Assembly: GCA_900319715.1 (NCBI GenBank)
Contig: ONPM01000001.1
Span: 1 to 57,450 of the forward strand
Direction: 5' to 3'
Source of the DNA: an uncultured Prevotella sp.
GTDB lineage: Bacteria > Bacteroidota > Bacteroidia > Bacteroidales > Bacteroidaceae
DNA: 57,450 nt
The translations under genes were made by a program, and so were the position numbers. The notes beneath the pieces were generated by a model. That model had not been told where the DNA came from. It saw only the letters and a program-made list of their open reading frames with translations, and searched no databases. Shown one piece after another: positions 23,797 to 33,264 of this stretch. Every line of letters begins with the position of its first letter. Positions within the stretch are counted from its first letter, which is position 1.

Positions 23797-25176
23797 CTAC
23801 TTAGCACCGCCACCGAGGGCCTGGTAGAGGTTGACGACGGACTGCATCTTGCTGAATTGGTCGCTGATTTCATTGATCTCTGCGTTAAGCAGGTTGCTCT
23901 GGGCTGTAATAACCTCGAGGTAAGTAGTGTTGGACGATGACTCCATCAACTTCTTTGTATCCACGACATTCTGCTTGAGGACTGCCACCCGCTTGCCGTC
24001 GAGCACAACCTTGTCGGCATAGGCATTATAGGAAGACAGAGCATTAGACACTTCGTTGCCTGCCTTGTAGATGGAGTTCTGCCAGTTGTTGAAGGCCTGC
24101 TCATACTTATCCTTGGCGACCTTCAGACCAGCCACGATCTGACCATGCTGGAAGATGGGCTGTACCAGGCTTCCAACAGCCTGCAGGAGCATCTTGCCGG
24201 GATTCACCATCCCATTTTGGTTGGTGAAGGCGGCAGTACCCGAGATCGTAATGCTGGGATAGAAGCGGCTGCGGGCAGTCTCTATGTCGTAGAAGCACTG
24301 GGCCAGAGCCATCTCATAGGAGTGCACATCGGCACGGTTGGTGAGCATCTGGATGCCCACCCCTGTGGCGAATTCTGATGGTAGATACTGACCTACGAAG
24401 GTGCCACGGGCGATGGTCTGTCCGGGCTGTCCAAGAAGCAGGGAGAGGGAGTTCTCAATCTCGCGGATCTGACGCTGAAGGTCGATCTTCTGCGTCTGCA
24501 CCTGATAGTAGGCAGCCTCAGCACTCTGCACGGCGGTAGAACGATAGCCTACGCGGTTGTCGTGCATGAACCGCATCTTCTCCCATGTCTCCTTCGTCAG
24601 TCCCTCCATGTCGGTGACAATCTCCACCTGACGGTCGAGCATCAACAGCGTATAGTAGAGATTGGCAATGCCAGAGATGATGTTACACTTCACCACAGTC
24701 TGATAGTCCTTAGTGGCGATGAGTTGCATCTGGGTACTGCGCTTCACGGAGAGCAGATTGCCGAAGAGATCAACATTCCACGAAGCCGTGACGGGAAGCG
24801 AATAGGATTTCGTGGCTGCTGCTCCGTCGAACGACTGTAGAGTTCCTTGCGGACTCAATGCGACAGAGGGCAGGAATGCCAGTTTGGCAACCTTCAGGGC
24901 CTCAGAGACCATGTGGACATTGAGTGCGGCATTGAGCAGGTCAGGATTATTGTCAAGACCCTGCTGGATAAGTGCCTGCAACTGGGGGTCGGTGAAGACA
25001 CTACGCCAGGGCAGGTTGCCGAACGAAGCCGTGTCGGCCACAGCGAGAGTGTCGGTAAGTGACACCGTGTCGCGCACCAGGCCTTTCGTGTCTACCTCAG
25101 GACGTTCGTACTTATTATAGAGTCCGCAACTCGACAACAGCAAGGCTGCGAACGAAAATACTAACAATTTCTTCAT
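23797..25176 (-). CDS. RND efflux outer-membrane lipoprotein (TolC/OprM/NodT family)
   Basis: About 459 residues; an ATG two codons upstream (25182) is an alternative start. The signal peptide ends in the lipobox LLSSC and the protein begins GLYNKYERP. The coiled-coil and barrel repeats of the family appear twice, with LPWRSVFTDPQLQALIQQGLDNNPDL in the first half and LVQPIFQHGQIVAGLKVAKD in the second. It forms the outer-membrane duct of a tripartite pump whose adaptor and inner-membrane genes are directly upstream. Confidence 0.93.
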   Translation of the reverse strand: MKKLLVFSFAALLLSSCGLYNKYERPEVDTKGLVRDTVSLTDTLAVADTASFGNLPWRSVFTDPQLQALIQQGLDNNPDLLNAALNVHMVSEALKVAKLAFLPSVALSPQGTLQSFDGAAATKSYSLPVTASWNVDLFGNLLSVKRSTQMQLIATKDYQTVVKCNIISGIANLYYTLLMLDRQVEIVTDMEGLTKETWEKMRFMHDNRVGYRSTAVQSAEAAYYQVQTQKIDLQRQIREIENSLSLLLGQPGQTIARGTFVGQYLPSEFATGVGIQMLTNRADVHSYEMALAQCFYDIETARSRFYPSITISGTAAFTNQNGMVNPGKMLLQAVGSLVQPIFQHGQIVAGLKVAKDKYEQAFNNWQNSIYKAGNEVSNALSSYNAYADKVVLDGKRVAVLKQNVVDTKKLMESSSNTTYLEVITAQSNLLNAEINEISDQFSKMQSVVNLYQALGGGAK

Positions 25177-25189
25177 AATCATTCTTCTT

Positions 25190-28100
25190 TTACTTCTCTA
25201 ATTCGTAGTCCACTGGTTTTGCATGTGCATACTGAGCCAATTCGGCTGCGACCTCCTCGTTCGCCTCATCCTCGAACTTCAGCGGGCTGATCTTCTCCTG
25301 CAGCGACTGGAAGATGACGAACAGCGTAGGCACGACGAAGAGTTGCATGACCGTACCGATAAGCATACCACCCACGGCAGCAGCACCCAGCGTCTGGTTA
25401 CCGTTCTTACCCACACCCGAGGCGAACATCATCGGCAACAGACCGATGACCATAGCCAGAGAGGTCATCAGGATAGGACGCAGACGGGCAGCGGCACCCA
25501 GAATGGCCGACCACGAGATGGCCATACCCGTCTGACGGCGCTCCAAGGCGAACTGCACAATCAGGATGGCATTCTTGGCCAACAATCCGATCAGCATGAT
25601 CAGCGAGATCTGCATGTAGATATCGTTGGCATGGCCGAACATCATGGTAAACAGATAACAGCCTGCCAGGCCGAACGGCACTGAGAGCACCACCGACAGC
25701 GGCAGGATATAAGACTCATACTGGGCTGAAAGAATCAGATAGATGAAAATGAAACAGAGCACGAAGATCAGTCCTGTGGTGTTGGAAGCCTTGGCCTCCT
25801 CACGGGTCAGACCCTGATACTCGTAAGAGTAACCCGTCGGCAACATGTCAGCAGCCACCTTCTCAGCAGCCGCGATAGCCTCACCGGTAGAATAGCCATC
25901 AGCCACCGTAGCCGTCACATTGATAGAAGTGAACAAGTTGAAACGGCTGATATTCGTAGGACCATAGACACGCTCCAGATTGCAGAACTCCTTGACGGGA
26001 GCCATCCCCGCGGGCGTACGAACATATATATTATTAAGAGACTCCTCAGTCTGGCGCGTCTCGGGCGAACCCTGGATCATCACACGGAAGAGTTTTCCGT
26101 AGGCATTGAAGTTAGAGGCATAGAGACCGCCATAGTAACCCTGCAACGTAGACAGAACTGTAGAAGGCGAGATACCACTCTGCTTGCACTTGGCCGCATC
26201 GACATGGATCATGTACTGGGGATAGTTGGGGTTGTAAGAGGTCTGGGCCATCTGGAACTCAGGCAGTTTGTTAAGTTCTGCGATATAATCCTTGACGATA
26301 TCATAGAACTTCGTCAGGTCTCCACCCGTACGGTCCTGCATCACGATAGACACACCATTGTTAGCCGAGAAACCGGGAATCATTGGTGGCTGGAATGCCA
26401 GGATGGAGGCATCCTTGATGTGAGCCGTCTTGATGAATATCTGGGCAATCACACCCGTAGCATCGTAAGGATCGATGAAGAAACGGTAGATACCGTCACC
26501 CTGCCACAGACCGCTGAGTTTCCACCAGAAACCCTTCTGGCGCTCGGAGAACGGCTTCAGTTTGATGATGAACGTAGCCTGGTCGGAACCCGAACCAGCG
26601 ATAAAGTTATAACCCTGGATCTGCTCACGGCTCTGGATAGCAGGATCGGCTCCCAGGATTTTGTCCACCTCGTCAATGACCTGACGGGTACGGGCGACAG
26701 ACGTAGCAGGAGGCATCGTGATCGTACAGAAGAGCGTACCCGTATCCTCGGAAGGCACCAGACCCGACTTGGCCGTGAACATGGTTGTTCCCAACACAGC
26801 CAGACCAATCACCACCGTCAGAATGATAGCCACTGGTTTGCGGACCAGTTTCTCAATGATGCCCTTATATTTCCCCAACGTCGCATCAAAGGCCGTATTA
26901 AACGACTGATGGAAGCGATCGATACGAGACATTTTCTTCTCATGTCCCTCTTTGTCGTGGGGTTTCAGGAAGATGGCACAGAGAGCCGGCGACAGTGTCA
27001 GGGCGTTCATGGCCGAGATCACGATAGACACAGCCATCGTCACACCGAACTCACGATAGAACGTACCAGATGTTCCACCTATGAACGATACTGGGATAAA
27101 CACTGCTGACATCACCAGCGTGATGGAGATGATTGCACCCGAGATCTCGTTCATGGCATCAATAGAAGCCGTCAGTGGTGACTTATAGCCCTGGTCCAAT
27201 TTGGCATGCACGGCCTCGACCACCACAATGGCATCGTCCACCACAATGGCGATGGCCAACAGCAAGGCTGACAGCGTCAGCAGATTGATGGAGAATCCGA
27301 ACACTTCAAGGAAGAAGAACGTACCGATCAGCGACACAGGCACGGCAATAAGCGGGATCAGCGTAGAACGCCAGTCCTGCAAGAAGATGTAGATCACGAT
27401 GAACACGAGGAACAGCGTGAAGAACAGTGTGAACACCACCTCCTCTATTGAAGCATAGAGGAACTCCGTCACATCATAGTTGATCTTATAGGTCATGCCC
27501 GGGGGGAACAGTTTGGCCTGCTCCTCGAGTTCGGCTTTCACCTGTTTGGCAATCTCATTGGCGTTAGAACCGGCAATCTGCTGTACCATACCCAGCACAG
27601 AAGGCAGATTGTTGTTTCTCATAGACACAGAATACATTTGACCTCCCAATTCGATCTTTGCCACATCCTTGAGTTTCAACGTCGTACCATCAGCCTTACT
27701 CTGAATGATGATATTACCGAACTCTTCCTCACTCTTCAGACGGCCTGTATAGCGCATGGCATACTCATAGGCCACGTCCGACAGTTCGCCAAAGGTACCT
27801 GGAGCAGCCTCGATGTTCTGTTCTGCCAGCACACCGCTGATATCAGAAGGCATCAGGCCGTACTGTTTCATCACGTCGGGCTTCAGCCAGATACGCATCG
27901 AGTAGGTTTTCAAACCAGGCGACTGCACGTCACCCACACCCTGGATACGCTTGATGGCCGGGATGATGTTGATATTGTTGTAGTTCGTCAGGAACTCATC
28001 ATCGTAACGGCCGTCTTCAGACGTCAGCGTAAACATCAGCACCTGAGATGTCTGGCGCTTCTGTACCGTCACACCCATACGAGTCACTTCGGCCGGGAGC

Positions 28101-28450
28101 AGAGCCTGAGCCTGTTGAACACGGTTCTGCACGTTCACAGCACACATATCTGGATTCGCACCCTGACGGAACATCACACTGAGTTGTGCCGAGCCGGTGC
28201 TGGCCGTCGACGAGATAAAGTCCATTCCCTCCACACCGTTGATGCTCTCTTCAAGCGGCACGATGACGGAGTTCTTCACTGTCTCGGCATCAGCACCAGG
28301 ATAACTAGTCCACACCGCAACTGTTGGCGGTGCAATATCAGGATACTGCTCAATAGGCAGCGAGACCAGTCCGATTAAACCCAGCAAGACGATGAGGATA
28401 GAGATCACCGTCGACAATACCGGGCGTTTGATAAATGTAGTAAAAGTCAT
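25190..28450 (-). CDS. RND multidrug efflux inner-membrane transporter (HAE1/AcrB type)
   Basis: 1086 residues with 12 membrane helices and two large periplasmic loops. The proton-relay motifs are intact: the TM4 Asp pair in AIVVDDAIVVVEAVHAK and the TM10 Lys in IGLLAKNAILIVQFALE. The N-terminus FIKRPVLSTVISILIVLLGL is typical. It exports hydrophobic or amphipathic compounds using the proton gradient. The order is adaptor, pump, outer-membrane factor, with gaps of 37 and 13 nt. The substrate range is unknown. Confidence 0.96.
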   Translation of the reverse strand: MTFTTFIKRPVLSTVISILIVLLGLIGLVSLPIEQYPDIAPPTVAVWTSYPGADAETVKNSVIVPLEESINGVEGMDFISSTASTGSAQLSVMFRQGANPDMCAVNVQNRVQQAQALLPAEVTRMGVTVQKRQTSQVLMFTLTSEDGRYDDEFLTNYNNINIIPAIKRIQGVGDVQSPGLKTYSMRIWLKPDVMKQYGLMPSDISGVLAEQNIEAAPGTFGELSDVAYEYAMRYTGRLKSEEEFGNIIIQSKADGTTLKLKDVAKIELGGQMYSVSMRNNNLPSVLGMVQQIAGSNANEIAKQVKAELEEQAKLFPPGMTYKINYDVTEFLYASIEEVVFTLFFTLFLVFIVIYIFLQDWRSTLIPLIAVPVSLIGTFFFLEVFGFSINLLTLSALLLAIAIVVDDAIVVVEAVHAKLDQGYKSPLTASIDAMNEISGAIISITLVMSAVFIPVSFIGGTSGTFYREFGVTMAVSIVISAMNALTLSPALCAIFLKPHDKEGHEKKMSRIDRFHQSFNTAFDATLGKYKGIIEKLVRKPVAIILTVVIGLAVLGTTMFTAKSGLVPSEDTGTLFCTITMPPATSVARTRQVIDEVDKILGADPAIQSREQIQGYNFIAGSGSDQATFIIKLKPFSERQKGFWWKLSGLWQGDGIYRFFIDPYDATGVIAQIFIKTAHIKDASILAFQPPMIPGFSANNGVSIVMQDRTGGDLTKFYDIVKDYIAELNKLPEFQMAQTSYNPNYPQYMIHVDAAKCKQSGISPSTVLSTLQGYYGGLYASNFNAYGKLFRVMIQGSPETRQTEESLNNIYVRTPAGMAPVKEFCNLERVYGPTNISRFNLFTSINVTATVADGYSTGEAIAAAEKVAADMLPTGYSYEYQGLTREEAKASNTTGLIFVLCFIFIYLILSAQYESYILPLSVVLSVPFGLAGCYLFTMMFGHANDIYMQISLIMLIGLLAKNAILIVQFALERRQTGMAISWSAILGAAARLRPILMTSLAMVIGLLPMMFASGVGKNGNQTLGAAAVGGMLIGTVMQLFVVPTLFVIFQSLQEKISPLKFEDEANEEVAAELAQYAHAKPVDYELEK

Positions 28451-28490
28451 ATACTTATTTACGATTTACAATTCACACATTTACGATTTA
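28449..28490. repeat. AAATCGTAAA-family repeat in the adaptor-pump spacer
   Basis: TTATTTACGATTTACAATTC and CACATTTACGATTTATT occupy the spacer. The motif matches the spacers at 7.4, 9.05, 9.3 and 10.3 kb. Confidence 0.5.
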
Positions 28491-29648
28491 TTTCTTCATC
28501 GCATTGACGATGTCGCCGGCACCCATGGCTTTTGCCTGTTCGTCGATCTTCTGCTGATACTTCTCCGGGGTGATGGGAACAATCTCCATACCGTCGTTCA
28601 GTTTGGTGATACCATTGGTCACATACTTGTCACCCACCTTCAGACCCTCGGTCACAATATAGGTTTTGCCATCGTTCTGCGGATCGACCTTGATCTCTGA
28701 GTACTTCACTTTGTTACCCTCACCCAGCAGATAGATGAACTTCTTGTTCTGCACCTCCGAGACGCAATTCTGGGAGATTACGATGGCCGACGAGTTGCTC
28801 CTCGGAATGACGATTGTACCAGAGCCACCGCTCTTCAACTGCTTCTCGGCATTGGGGAACAGGGCGATGACCTGCACGCTGCCTGTGGCAGGATCGATCA
28901 CGCCACTCATCTTCGTCACCTTACCCTCATGGCTGTAGGTCGTACCGTCAGCCAGTCGGAGTTGTACGGAAGGGAACTCACCAAGCGAAGCCTGCGTCAT
29001 ATTCAGGGCGTCTTTCTCCGTCAGGGAGAAATACACCTCCATCGACGAGTTGTTTGACACGGTAGTCATCACCGTCGAGGTATTCACGAGTGTACCAATC
29101 TTATATGGCAGTGTACCCACCACACCGGAAGCAGGGCTCTTCACATAGCAGAAACTCAGCATCTCCTTGGCATTGGCGAGAGTGGCCTGGGCGGATGCCA
29201 GAGCGGCCTTGGCCTGCTCGTAGCCGTTGGAGGCCGACTGGAGTTCGAAGTCACCAATCACACCATTCTCAAACAATTTCTGCGAGTTCTCATAACTCAA
29301 CTTGGAAGTGTTGCACGAAGCCTGGGCGGTGTTCACCTGGGCCTGAGCCTGGCGCACCTGAGCCTGATAGGTTGCGTTATCCAGCACGAAGAGTACCTGT
29401 CCGGCACCCACCGTCTGACCTTCCTTTACATTGATCTGAGTAATGAAGCCCTGCACCTTCGGGCAGATCTGCACATCTTGGACACCCTTAATCGTTGCAG
29501 GATAAGTAGTCTGCATCTGGGTACTGGAGGTACCAACGGTCAAAACCGGATACTCATTGTCGCCAAAGTTTGGACGACCACCACCTCCGCCGCATGATGC
29601 CAACAGCATCGTAGCAGCGACAAACATCAAAATCTTGTTCTTTCTCAT
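28488..29648 (-). CDS. RND efflux periplasmic adaptor (membrane-fusion) lipoprotein
   Basis: 386 residues. The signal peptide ends in LLASC followed by six Gly residues interrupted only late (GGGGGRPNFG). The lipoyl/barrel-sandwich motif TIKGVQDVQICPKVQGFITQ is followed by an alpha-hairpin rich in Ala/Gln (VRQAQAQVNTAQASCNTSKL) and beta-barrel domains with VMTTVSNNSSMEVYF. It bridges the inner-membrane pump and the outer-membrane duct. It heads the efflux operon and has a promoter with an operator-like inverted repeat. Confidence 0.94.
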   Translation of the reverse strand: MRKNKILMFVAATMLLASCGGGGGRPNFGDNEYPVLTVGTSSTQMQTTYPATIKGVQDVQICPKVQGFITQINVKEGQTVGAGQVLFVLDNATYQAQVRQAQAQVNTAQASCNTSKLSYENSQKLFENGVIGDFELQSASNGYEQAKAALASAQATLANAKEMLSFCYVKSPASGVVGTLPYKIGTLVNTSTVMTTVSNNSSMEVYFSLTEKDALNMTQASLGEFPSVQLRLADGTTYSHEGKVTKMSGVIDPATGSVQVIALFPNAEKQLKSGGSGTIVIPRSNSSAIVISQNCVSEVQNKKFIYLLGEGNKVKYSEIKVDPQNDGKTYIVTEGLKVGDKYVTNGITKLNDGMEIVPITPEKYQQKIDEQAKAMGAGDIVNAMKK

Positions 29649-29690
29649 ACCTATTTTACTGATTTTATTTAAAATTCTTAAGGCTTACAC

Positions 29691-29722
29691 CGAAAACCAT
29701 ACACGGTTATCCTCGGTTTTCG
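29691..29722 (-). promoter_or_regulatory. Hairpin at the 5' end of the RND operon mRNA
   Basis: CGAAAACC (29691-29698) and GGTTTTCG (29715-29722) form a perfect 8-bp stem starting just downstream of the -7 element, so the transcript would begin with this hairpin. Confidence 0.45.
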
Positions 29723-29727
29723 GGATG

Positions 29728-29735
29728 CAAAGGTA
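29728..29735 (-). promoter_or_regulatory. -7 promoter element TACCTTTG for the RND operon
   Basis: A perfect TAnnTTTG on the minus strand, 79 nt upstream of the adaptor ATG. Confidence 0.65.
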
Positions 29736-29741
29736 GTAAAA

Positions 29742-29759
29742 ATATATCTAATGATATAT
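29742..29759. promoter_or_regulatory. Operator-like inverted repeat in the RND promoter
   Basis: ATATATC-TAAT-GATATAT is a perfect inverted repeat lying just upstream of the -7 element, across the -33 region, where a repressor would block polymerase. A second palindrome AACGTACGTT lies at 29764-29773. No regulator gene is adjacent. Confidence 0.45.
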
Positions 29760-29805
29760 CTTTAACGTACGTTTTTAACAAAGTTTATTGGCTATTAGAA
29801 TAGTT

Positions 29806-31251
29806 TCAAACGAGTCCCATCTGTTTGGCCTTCTCCATCAGCAACTGCATCAGCGGCTCGCGCTCGTTCTCCACGCGATTGTCAAGGACGGCATCTTTCA
29901 GGAACTGTTTGAGCACTCCCACCTCACGACTGGGGCGCAAATGAAACAGTTCCATAATCTCATTGCCATCTATCACCGGCTGTAAGAGCCTGACATAGTC
30001 TTTCTCCTTGAGATCGGCCAATTTCTCACGAACCATGCGGAAGTTCTCGAGGAACATCTTTTTCCTGACTTCGTTCTTCGAGGTGATATCGGCCTCGCAA
30101 AGCGTCATCAGGTCGTCGATATCCTCTCCCGCATCATTCATCAGCCTGCGCACGGCAGAGTCCGTCACTTCATCGTCAGCGATAGCAATGGGTCGCATGT
30201 GCAGATCCACCAGTTTCTGCACGTACTTCATCTTAACATCCATAGGCAGCATCAGACGACGGAAGATCACAGGCACCATCTTGGCACCAATCAGGTTATG
30301 ATTATGAAACGTCCATCCGACAGCGGGGTCCCAACGTTTCGACTTGGTCTTGCCGACATCATGGAGCAACGCGGCCCACCTTAAGTAAAGTGAAGAGTGA
30401 AGAGTGTCACTCTTAACTACATTCTCCAGCACTTCAAGGGTGTGGTAGAAATTGTTCTTATGGGCTCGTCCGTTCTTCGTTTCCACGATATCGAGAGCGG
30501 CCAGTTCGGGCAGGACCAGCATGAGAAGCCCCGAACGTTGCAGATACTCGAATCCTATGCTGGGATGCGGAGCGAGGATGATCTTGTTAAGTTCGTCCTT
30601 GATACGCTCTCCACTTACGATTTTAATACGGTCGGCAATCCGTTGCAAGGCGTCGAAGGTCTCTTCTTCAATCTGGAAGTTCAACTGTGTCGCGAAACGA
30701 ATACACCGCATCATCCGAAGCGGATCGTCTGAGAAAGTGACTTCGGGCTCCAAGGGGGTGGCGATAATGCCGTCTTCGAGATCAGCCAGACCGTTAAAGG
30801 GGTCGACCAGTTCACCGAAGCGCTCTTTATTCAGGCAGATGGCCATCGCATTGATGGTGAAGTCGCGACGGTTCTGGTCATCTTCCAAGGTGCCGTCCTC
30901 CACAACAGGCTTACGGGAGTCATGGCTGTAACTCTCTTTCCTGGCGCCAACGAATTCCACTTCATATTCGACGCCTTTCTGACGAAACTTCACTTGTGCC
31001 GTGCCGAAGTTCTTGAAGACGGAGAGATGAGCCTTGCGCCCCAGGGTCCGTTTCAGTTCCTCTGCCAGTGCAATGCCACTGCCCACCACCACCACGTCAA
31101 TATCGTTGGACGGGCGTTCCAGGAAAATATCCCTCACATAGCCACCTACGACATAGCACTCCAGGCCCAAGCGGTCTGCTGCCTCACTGATCAGTCGGAA
31201 CACCGCCTGATCCAGGATCGTAGCCAGTTCTTCATCTGAGTAAAGTTTCAT
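29806..31251 (-). CDS. cca: CCA tRNA nucleotidyltransferase / poly(A) polymerase family with HD domain
   Basis: 481 residues from the ATG at 31251 (MKLYSDEELATILDQAVF). The extended frame upstream uses a TTG within the promoter and is rejected. The nucleotidyltransferase motif is YVVGGYVRDIFL with DIDVVVVG. The active-site RRDFTINAMAI and RFATQLNFQIEEET are family-typical. A C-terminal HD domain has LLHDVGKTKSKRW. It adds or repairs CCA at tRNA 3' ends. Before the HD motif the DNA holds tandem GTGAAGA units and a 15-nt palindrome, giving an unusual stretch VVKSDTLHSSLYLRW; it looks like an in-frame repeat insertion. Confidence 0.92.
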   Translation of the reverse strand: MKLYSDEELATILDQAVFRLISEAADRLGLECYVVGGYVRDIFLERPSNDIDVVVVGSGIALAEELKRTLGRKAHLSVFKNFGTAQVKFRQKGVEYEVEFVGARKESYSHDSRKPVVEDGTLEDDQNRRDFTINAMAICLNKERFGELVDPFNGLADLEDGIIATPLEPEVTFSDDPLRMMRCIRFATQLNFQIEEETFDALQRIADRIKIVSGERIKDELNKIILAPHPSIGFEYLQRSGLLMLVLPELAALDIVETKNGRAHKNNFYHTLEVLENVVKSDTLHSSLYLRWAALLHDVGKTKSKRWDPAVGWTFHNHNLIGAKMVPVIFRRLMLPMDVKMKYVQKLVDLHMRPIAIADDEVTDSAVRRLMNDAGEDIDDLMTLCEADITSKNEVRKKMFLENFRMVREKLADLKEKDYVRLLQPVIDGNEIMELFHLRPSREVGVLKQFLKDAVLDNRVENEREPLMQLLMEKAKQMGLV

Positions 31252-31272
31252 CCGTATGCTCGTTTGAGGGTG

Positions 31273-31280
31273 CAAAGGTA
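31273..31280 (-). promoter_or_regulatory. -7 promoter element TACCTTTG for cca
   Basis: A perfect TAnnTTTG, 21 nt before the chosen ATG. Confidence 0.6.
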
Positions 31281-31309
31281 CAAAATTTTATGCACAAAGG
31301 ACTCAAAGT

Positions 31310-31364
31310 AGACATTTTTTTGCTTTTTTTGCGTGTCCTTCGTATTTTTATGAAAAAAATGTCT
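31310..31364. repeat. 12-bp inverted repeat in the cca/PAP2 divergent region
   Basis: AGACATTTTTTT (31310-31321) and AAAAAAATGTCT (31353-31364) are exact inverted copies 31 nt apart. The right arm directly abuts the -7 element at 31365. It could be an operator or a chance T-rich pairing. Confidence 0.35.
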
Positions 31365-31372
31365 TACCTTTG
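31365..31372 (+). promoter_or_regulatory. -7 promoter element TACCTTTG for the PAP2 gene
   Basis: A perfect TAnnTTTG, 24 nt before the ATG at 31397. Confidence 0.6.
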
Positions 31373-31396
31373 CAGAAAACTAATAACACTTGCAAT

Positions 31397-33247
31397 ATGA
31401 ATAATAAGTTTTTAATGCTCGTAGCGCTTGGACTCATGACAGTCCTGAATGTCCACGCTGAAGATTACACCAACCAGGAACCCCTGAAACTGGAGACGCC
31501 CGAGATGAAGCCCGAACTGGTGGAGTTGCCGGCTAATCCATTCCTGTCCGCCTCAGCGACAGAGCGAAGGCTGACCACGACAGAGCCCCATACAAGCAGT
31601 GGCATGGACTTTGATTTCTTCAAGTCCAAGACCAACCCCGGCGTCAAGCCCTATCAGTTCATGGACGATATGACCTTTGTCGGCATACCCCTGTTTATCG
31701 CAGGTATGGCCATCAAGGGCGACAAGGCCATGTTCCGCGTCAATGACAAGCAAGGAAAAAAGAACACCCAACTGCTCACCGACTTCAAGACAGGTATTGA
31801 CGACTACTCCCAATACTTCGGCCCGGCCATGACCGTTGGCCTGAAGTTGGCTGGTGTCGAAGGCCGTAGCGACTGGCCCCGTCTGCTTGCCAGCGCAGGC
31901 ATGTCGTATGTCATCATGGCCGCACTCGTCAACGGTATCAAATACACGGCCAAGGAGATGCGCCCTGATGGCAGTTCTGCCAACTCATGGCCTTCAGGAC
32001 ATACAGCCACGTCGTTTGTGGGAGCCACCCTGCTCCACAAGGAGTATGGACTGACGCGGTCGCCCTGGTACTCCGTAGCAGGCTACGGTGTTGCCACTGC
32101 CACTGGTGTGATGCGCGTGCTGAATAACCGCCACTGGGTCAGCGACGTGATGTCGGGTGCCGGCATTGGTATTCTCTCCGGAGAGTTAGGCTATGCCCTC
32201 TGCGACCTGCTGCTCAAAGGCAAAGGCCTTCTGCGCAACGACCTGGAGATGGACTTCGAGACCCCCTCGTTTTTTGCCATCTCCATGGGTGTCGGCATAG
32301 GTGGAAAGGATATTGAGTTCACAAGAGACGACCTCGTCGACAAGGAGTTTCACGAAGATTTCGGAAGTCTGGTAGAGGATGCTCCCATAGAGTTCCGGGC
32401 TGCTACTGTCGTCGATGCCGAAGGCGCATACTTCTTCAACAAATATATAGGTATCGGTGGTCGTCTACGTGTCAGGGCCATGTCTGCCAAGTCATTCGGC
32501 ATGTTCTCCAACATCGCCGCCATTGAAGGTATTGACGCATGGGCAAGATTAGGCCAAGTATACCAAGACGGGTATAAGTACCCGGACTATCAGGCAGAAG
32601 AGAACTTCTTAAAGGGAATCGGATTCAACATCCCTACTGACTATACCGAGGATTTCAATGTCTTCACTTCCAATGCTCCTATTACAGAAATGGGAGGTAT
32701 CGTCAAGAGCGACCATCTGGCAGAGTTCTCTGGCAGTGTGGGACTCTATTTCAACCTCCCGCTCAGCAAGCGGTTCGCCCTCGGAGCAAAGGCACTCATA
32801 GGCCGTTCCTTCACACAGAAACTCGACATCGACGGATATGCCAAGGGAAACATCATGGACATTGACTACAGCCTGACTGTCAAAAATGGCGACCTGGTCG
32901 ACCATACCATCCAAATGCCTCAGAAGACCAGCAATACCTACGAGGTTGAATGGGACTATGTTACCCTCGGTGCCGACAATACGACCACCTGGGGCACGGG
33001 ACTGTCGCTGACCTATAAGTACAAGTCCAATTTCTCATGGCGTATTTTTGCCGACTATGACTACAGCGAGAAGACATTCACACTGACGTACGACCCCTAC
33101 CACTTCATTCAGTACGGACTTACCGGCTCTGCATATACACTCGCAGAGTTGACGGAAATCGGACCGGAACTTTATCCTTTAGAGTACAAGAAGTCTAAAA
33201 AGATGAACTACGTCACGCTTGGTCTGTCCTTCTTAGTGAATATCTGA
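31397..33247 (+). CDS. PAP2-family phosphatase with a C-terminal beta-barrel-like domain
   Basis: 616 residues from the ATG at 31397, which gives a clean signal peptide (MNNKFLMLVALGLMTVLNVHA). The PAP2/LpxE-type acid phosphatase triad is complete: KYTAKEMRP (about 184-192), WPSGHTATSF (about 199-208) and RVLNNRHWVSDV (about 240-251). From about residue 300 the protein changes to alternating beta-strand sequence rich in Tyr and Gly and ends MNYVTLGLSFLVNI, like an outer-membrane barrel. It probably removes phosphate from a lipid such as undecaprenyl-PP, lipid A or phosphatidylglycerophosphate in the periplasm. The barrel assignment is inference. Confidence 0.82.
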   Translation: MNNKFLMLVALGLMTVLNVHAEDYTNQEPLKLETPEMKPELVELPANPFLSASATERRLTTTEPHTSSGMDFDFFKSKTNPGVKPYQFMDDMTFVGIPLFIAGMAIKGDKAMFRVNDKQGKKNTQLLTDFKTGIDDYSQYFGPAMTVGLKLAGVEGRSDWPRLLASAGMSYVIMAALVNGIKYTAKEMRPDGSSANSWPSGHTATSFVGATLLHKEYGLTRSPWYSVAGYGVATATGVMRVLNNRHWVSDVMSGAGIGILSGELGYALCDLLLKGKGLLRNDLEMDFETPSFFAISMGVGIGGKDIEFTRDDLVDKEFHEDFGSLVEDAPIEFRAATVVDAEGAYFFNKYIGIGGRLRVRAMSAKSFGMFSNIAAIEGIDAWARLGQVYQDGYKYPDYQAEENFLKGIGFNIPTDYTEDFNVFTSNAPITEMGGIVKSDHLAEFSGSVGLYFNLPLSKRFALGAKALIGRSFTQKLDIDGYAKGNIMDIDYSLTVKNGDLVDHTIQMPQKTSNTYEVEWDYVTLGADNTTTWGTGLSLTYKYKSNFSWRIFADYDYSEKTFTLTYDPYHFIQYGLTGSAYTLAELTEIGPELYPLEYKKSKKMNYVTLGLSFLVNI

Positions 33248-33264
33248 TCATCTGTCCGTCAACC

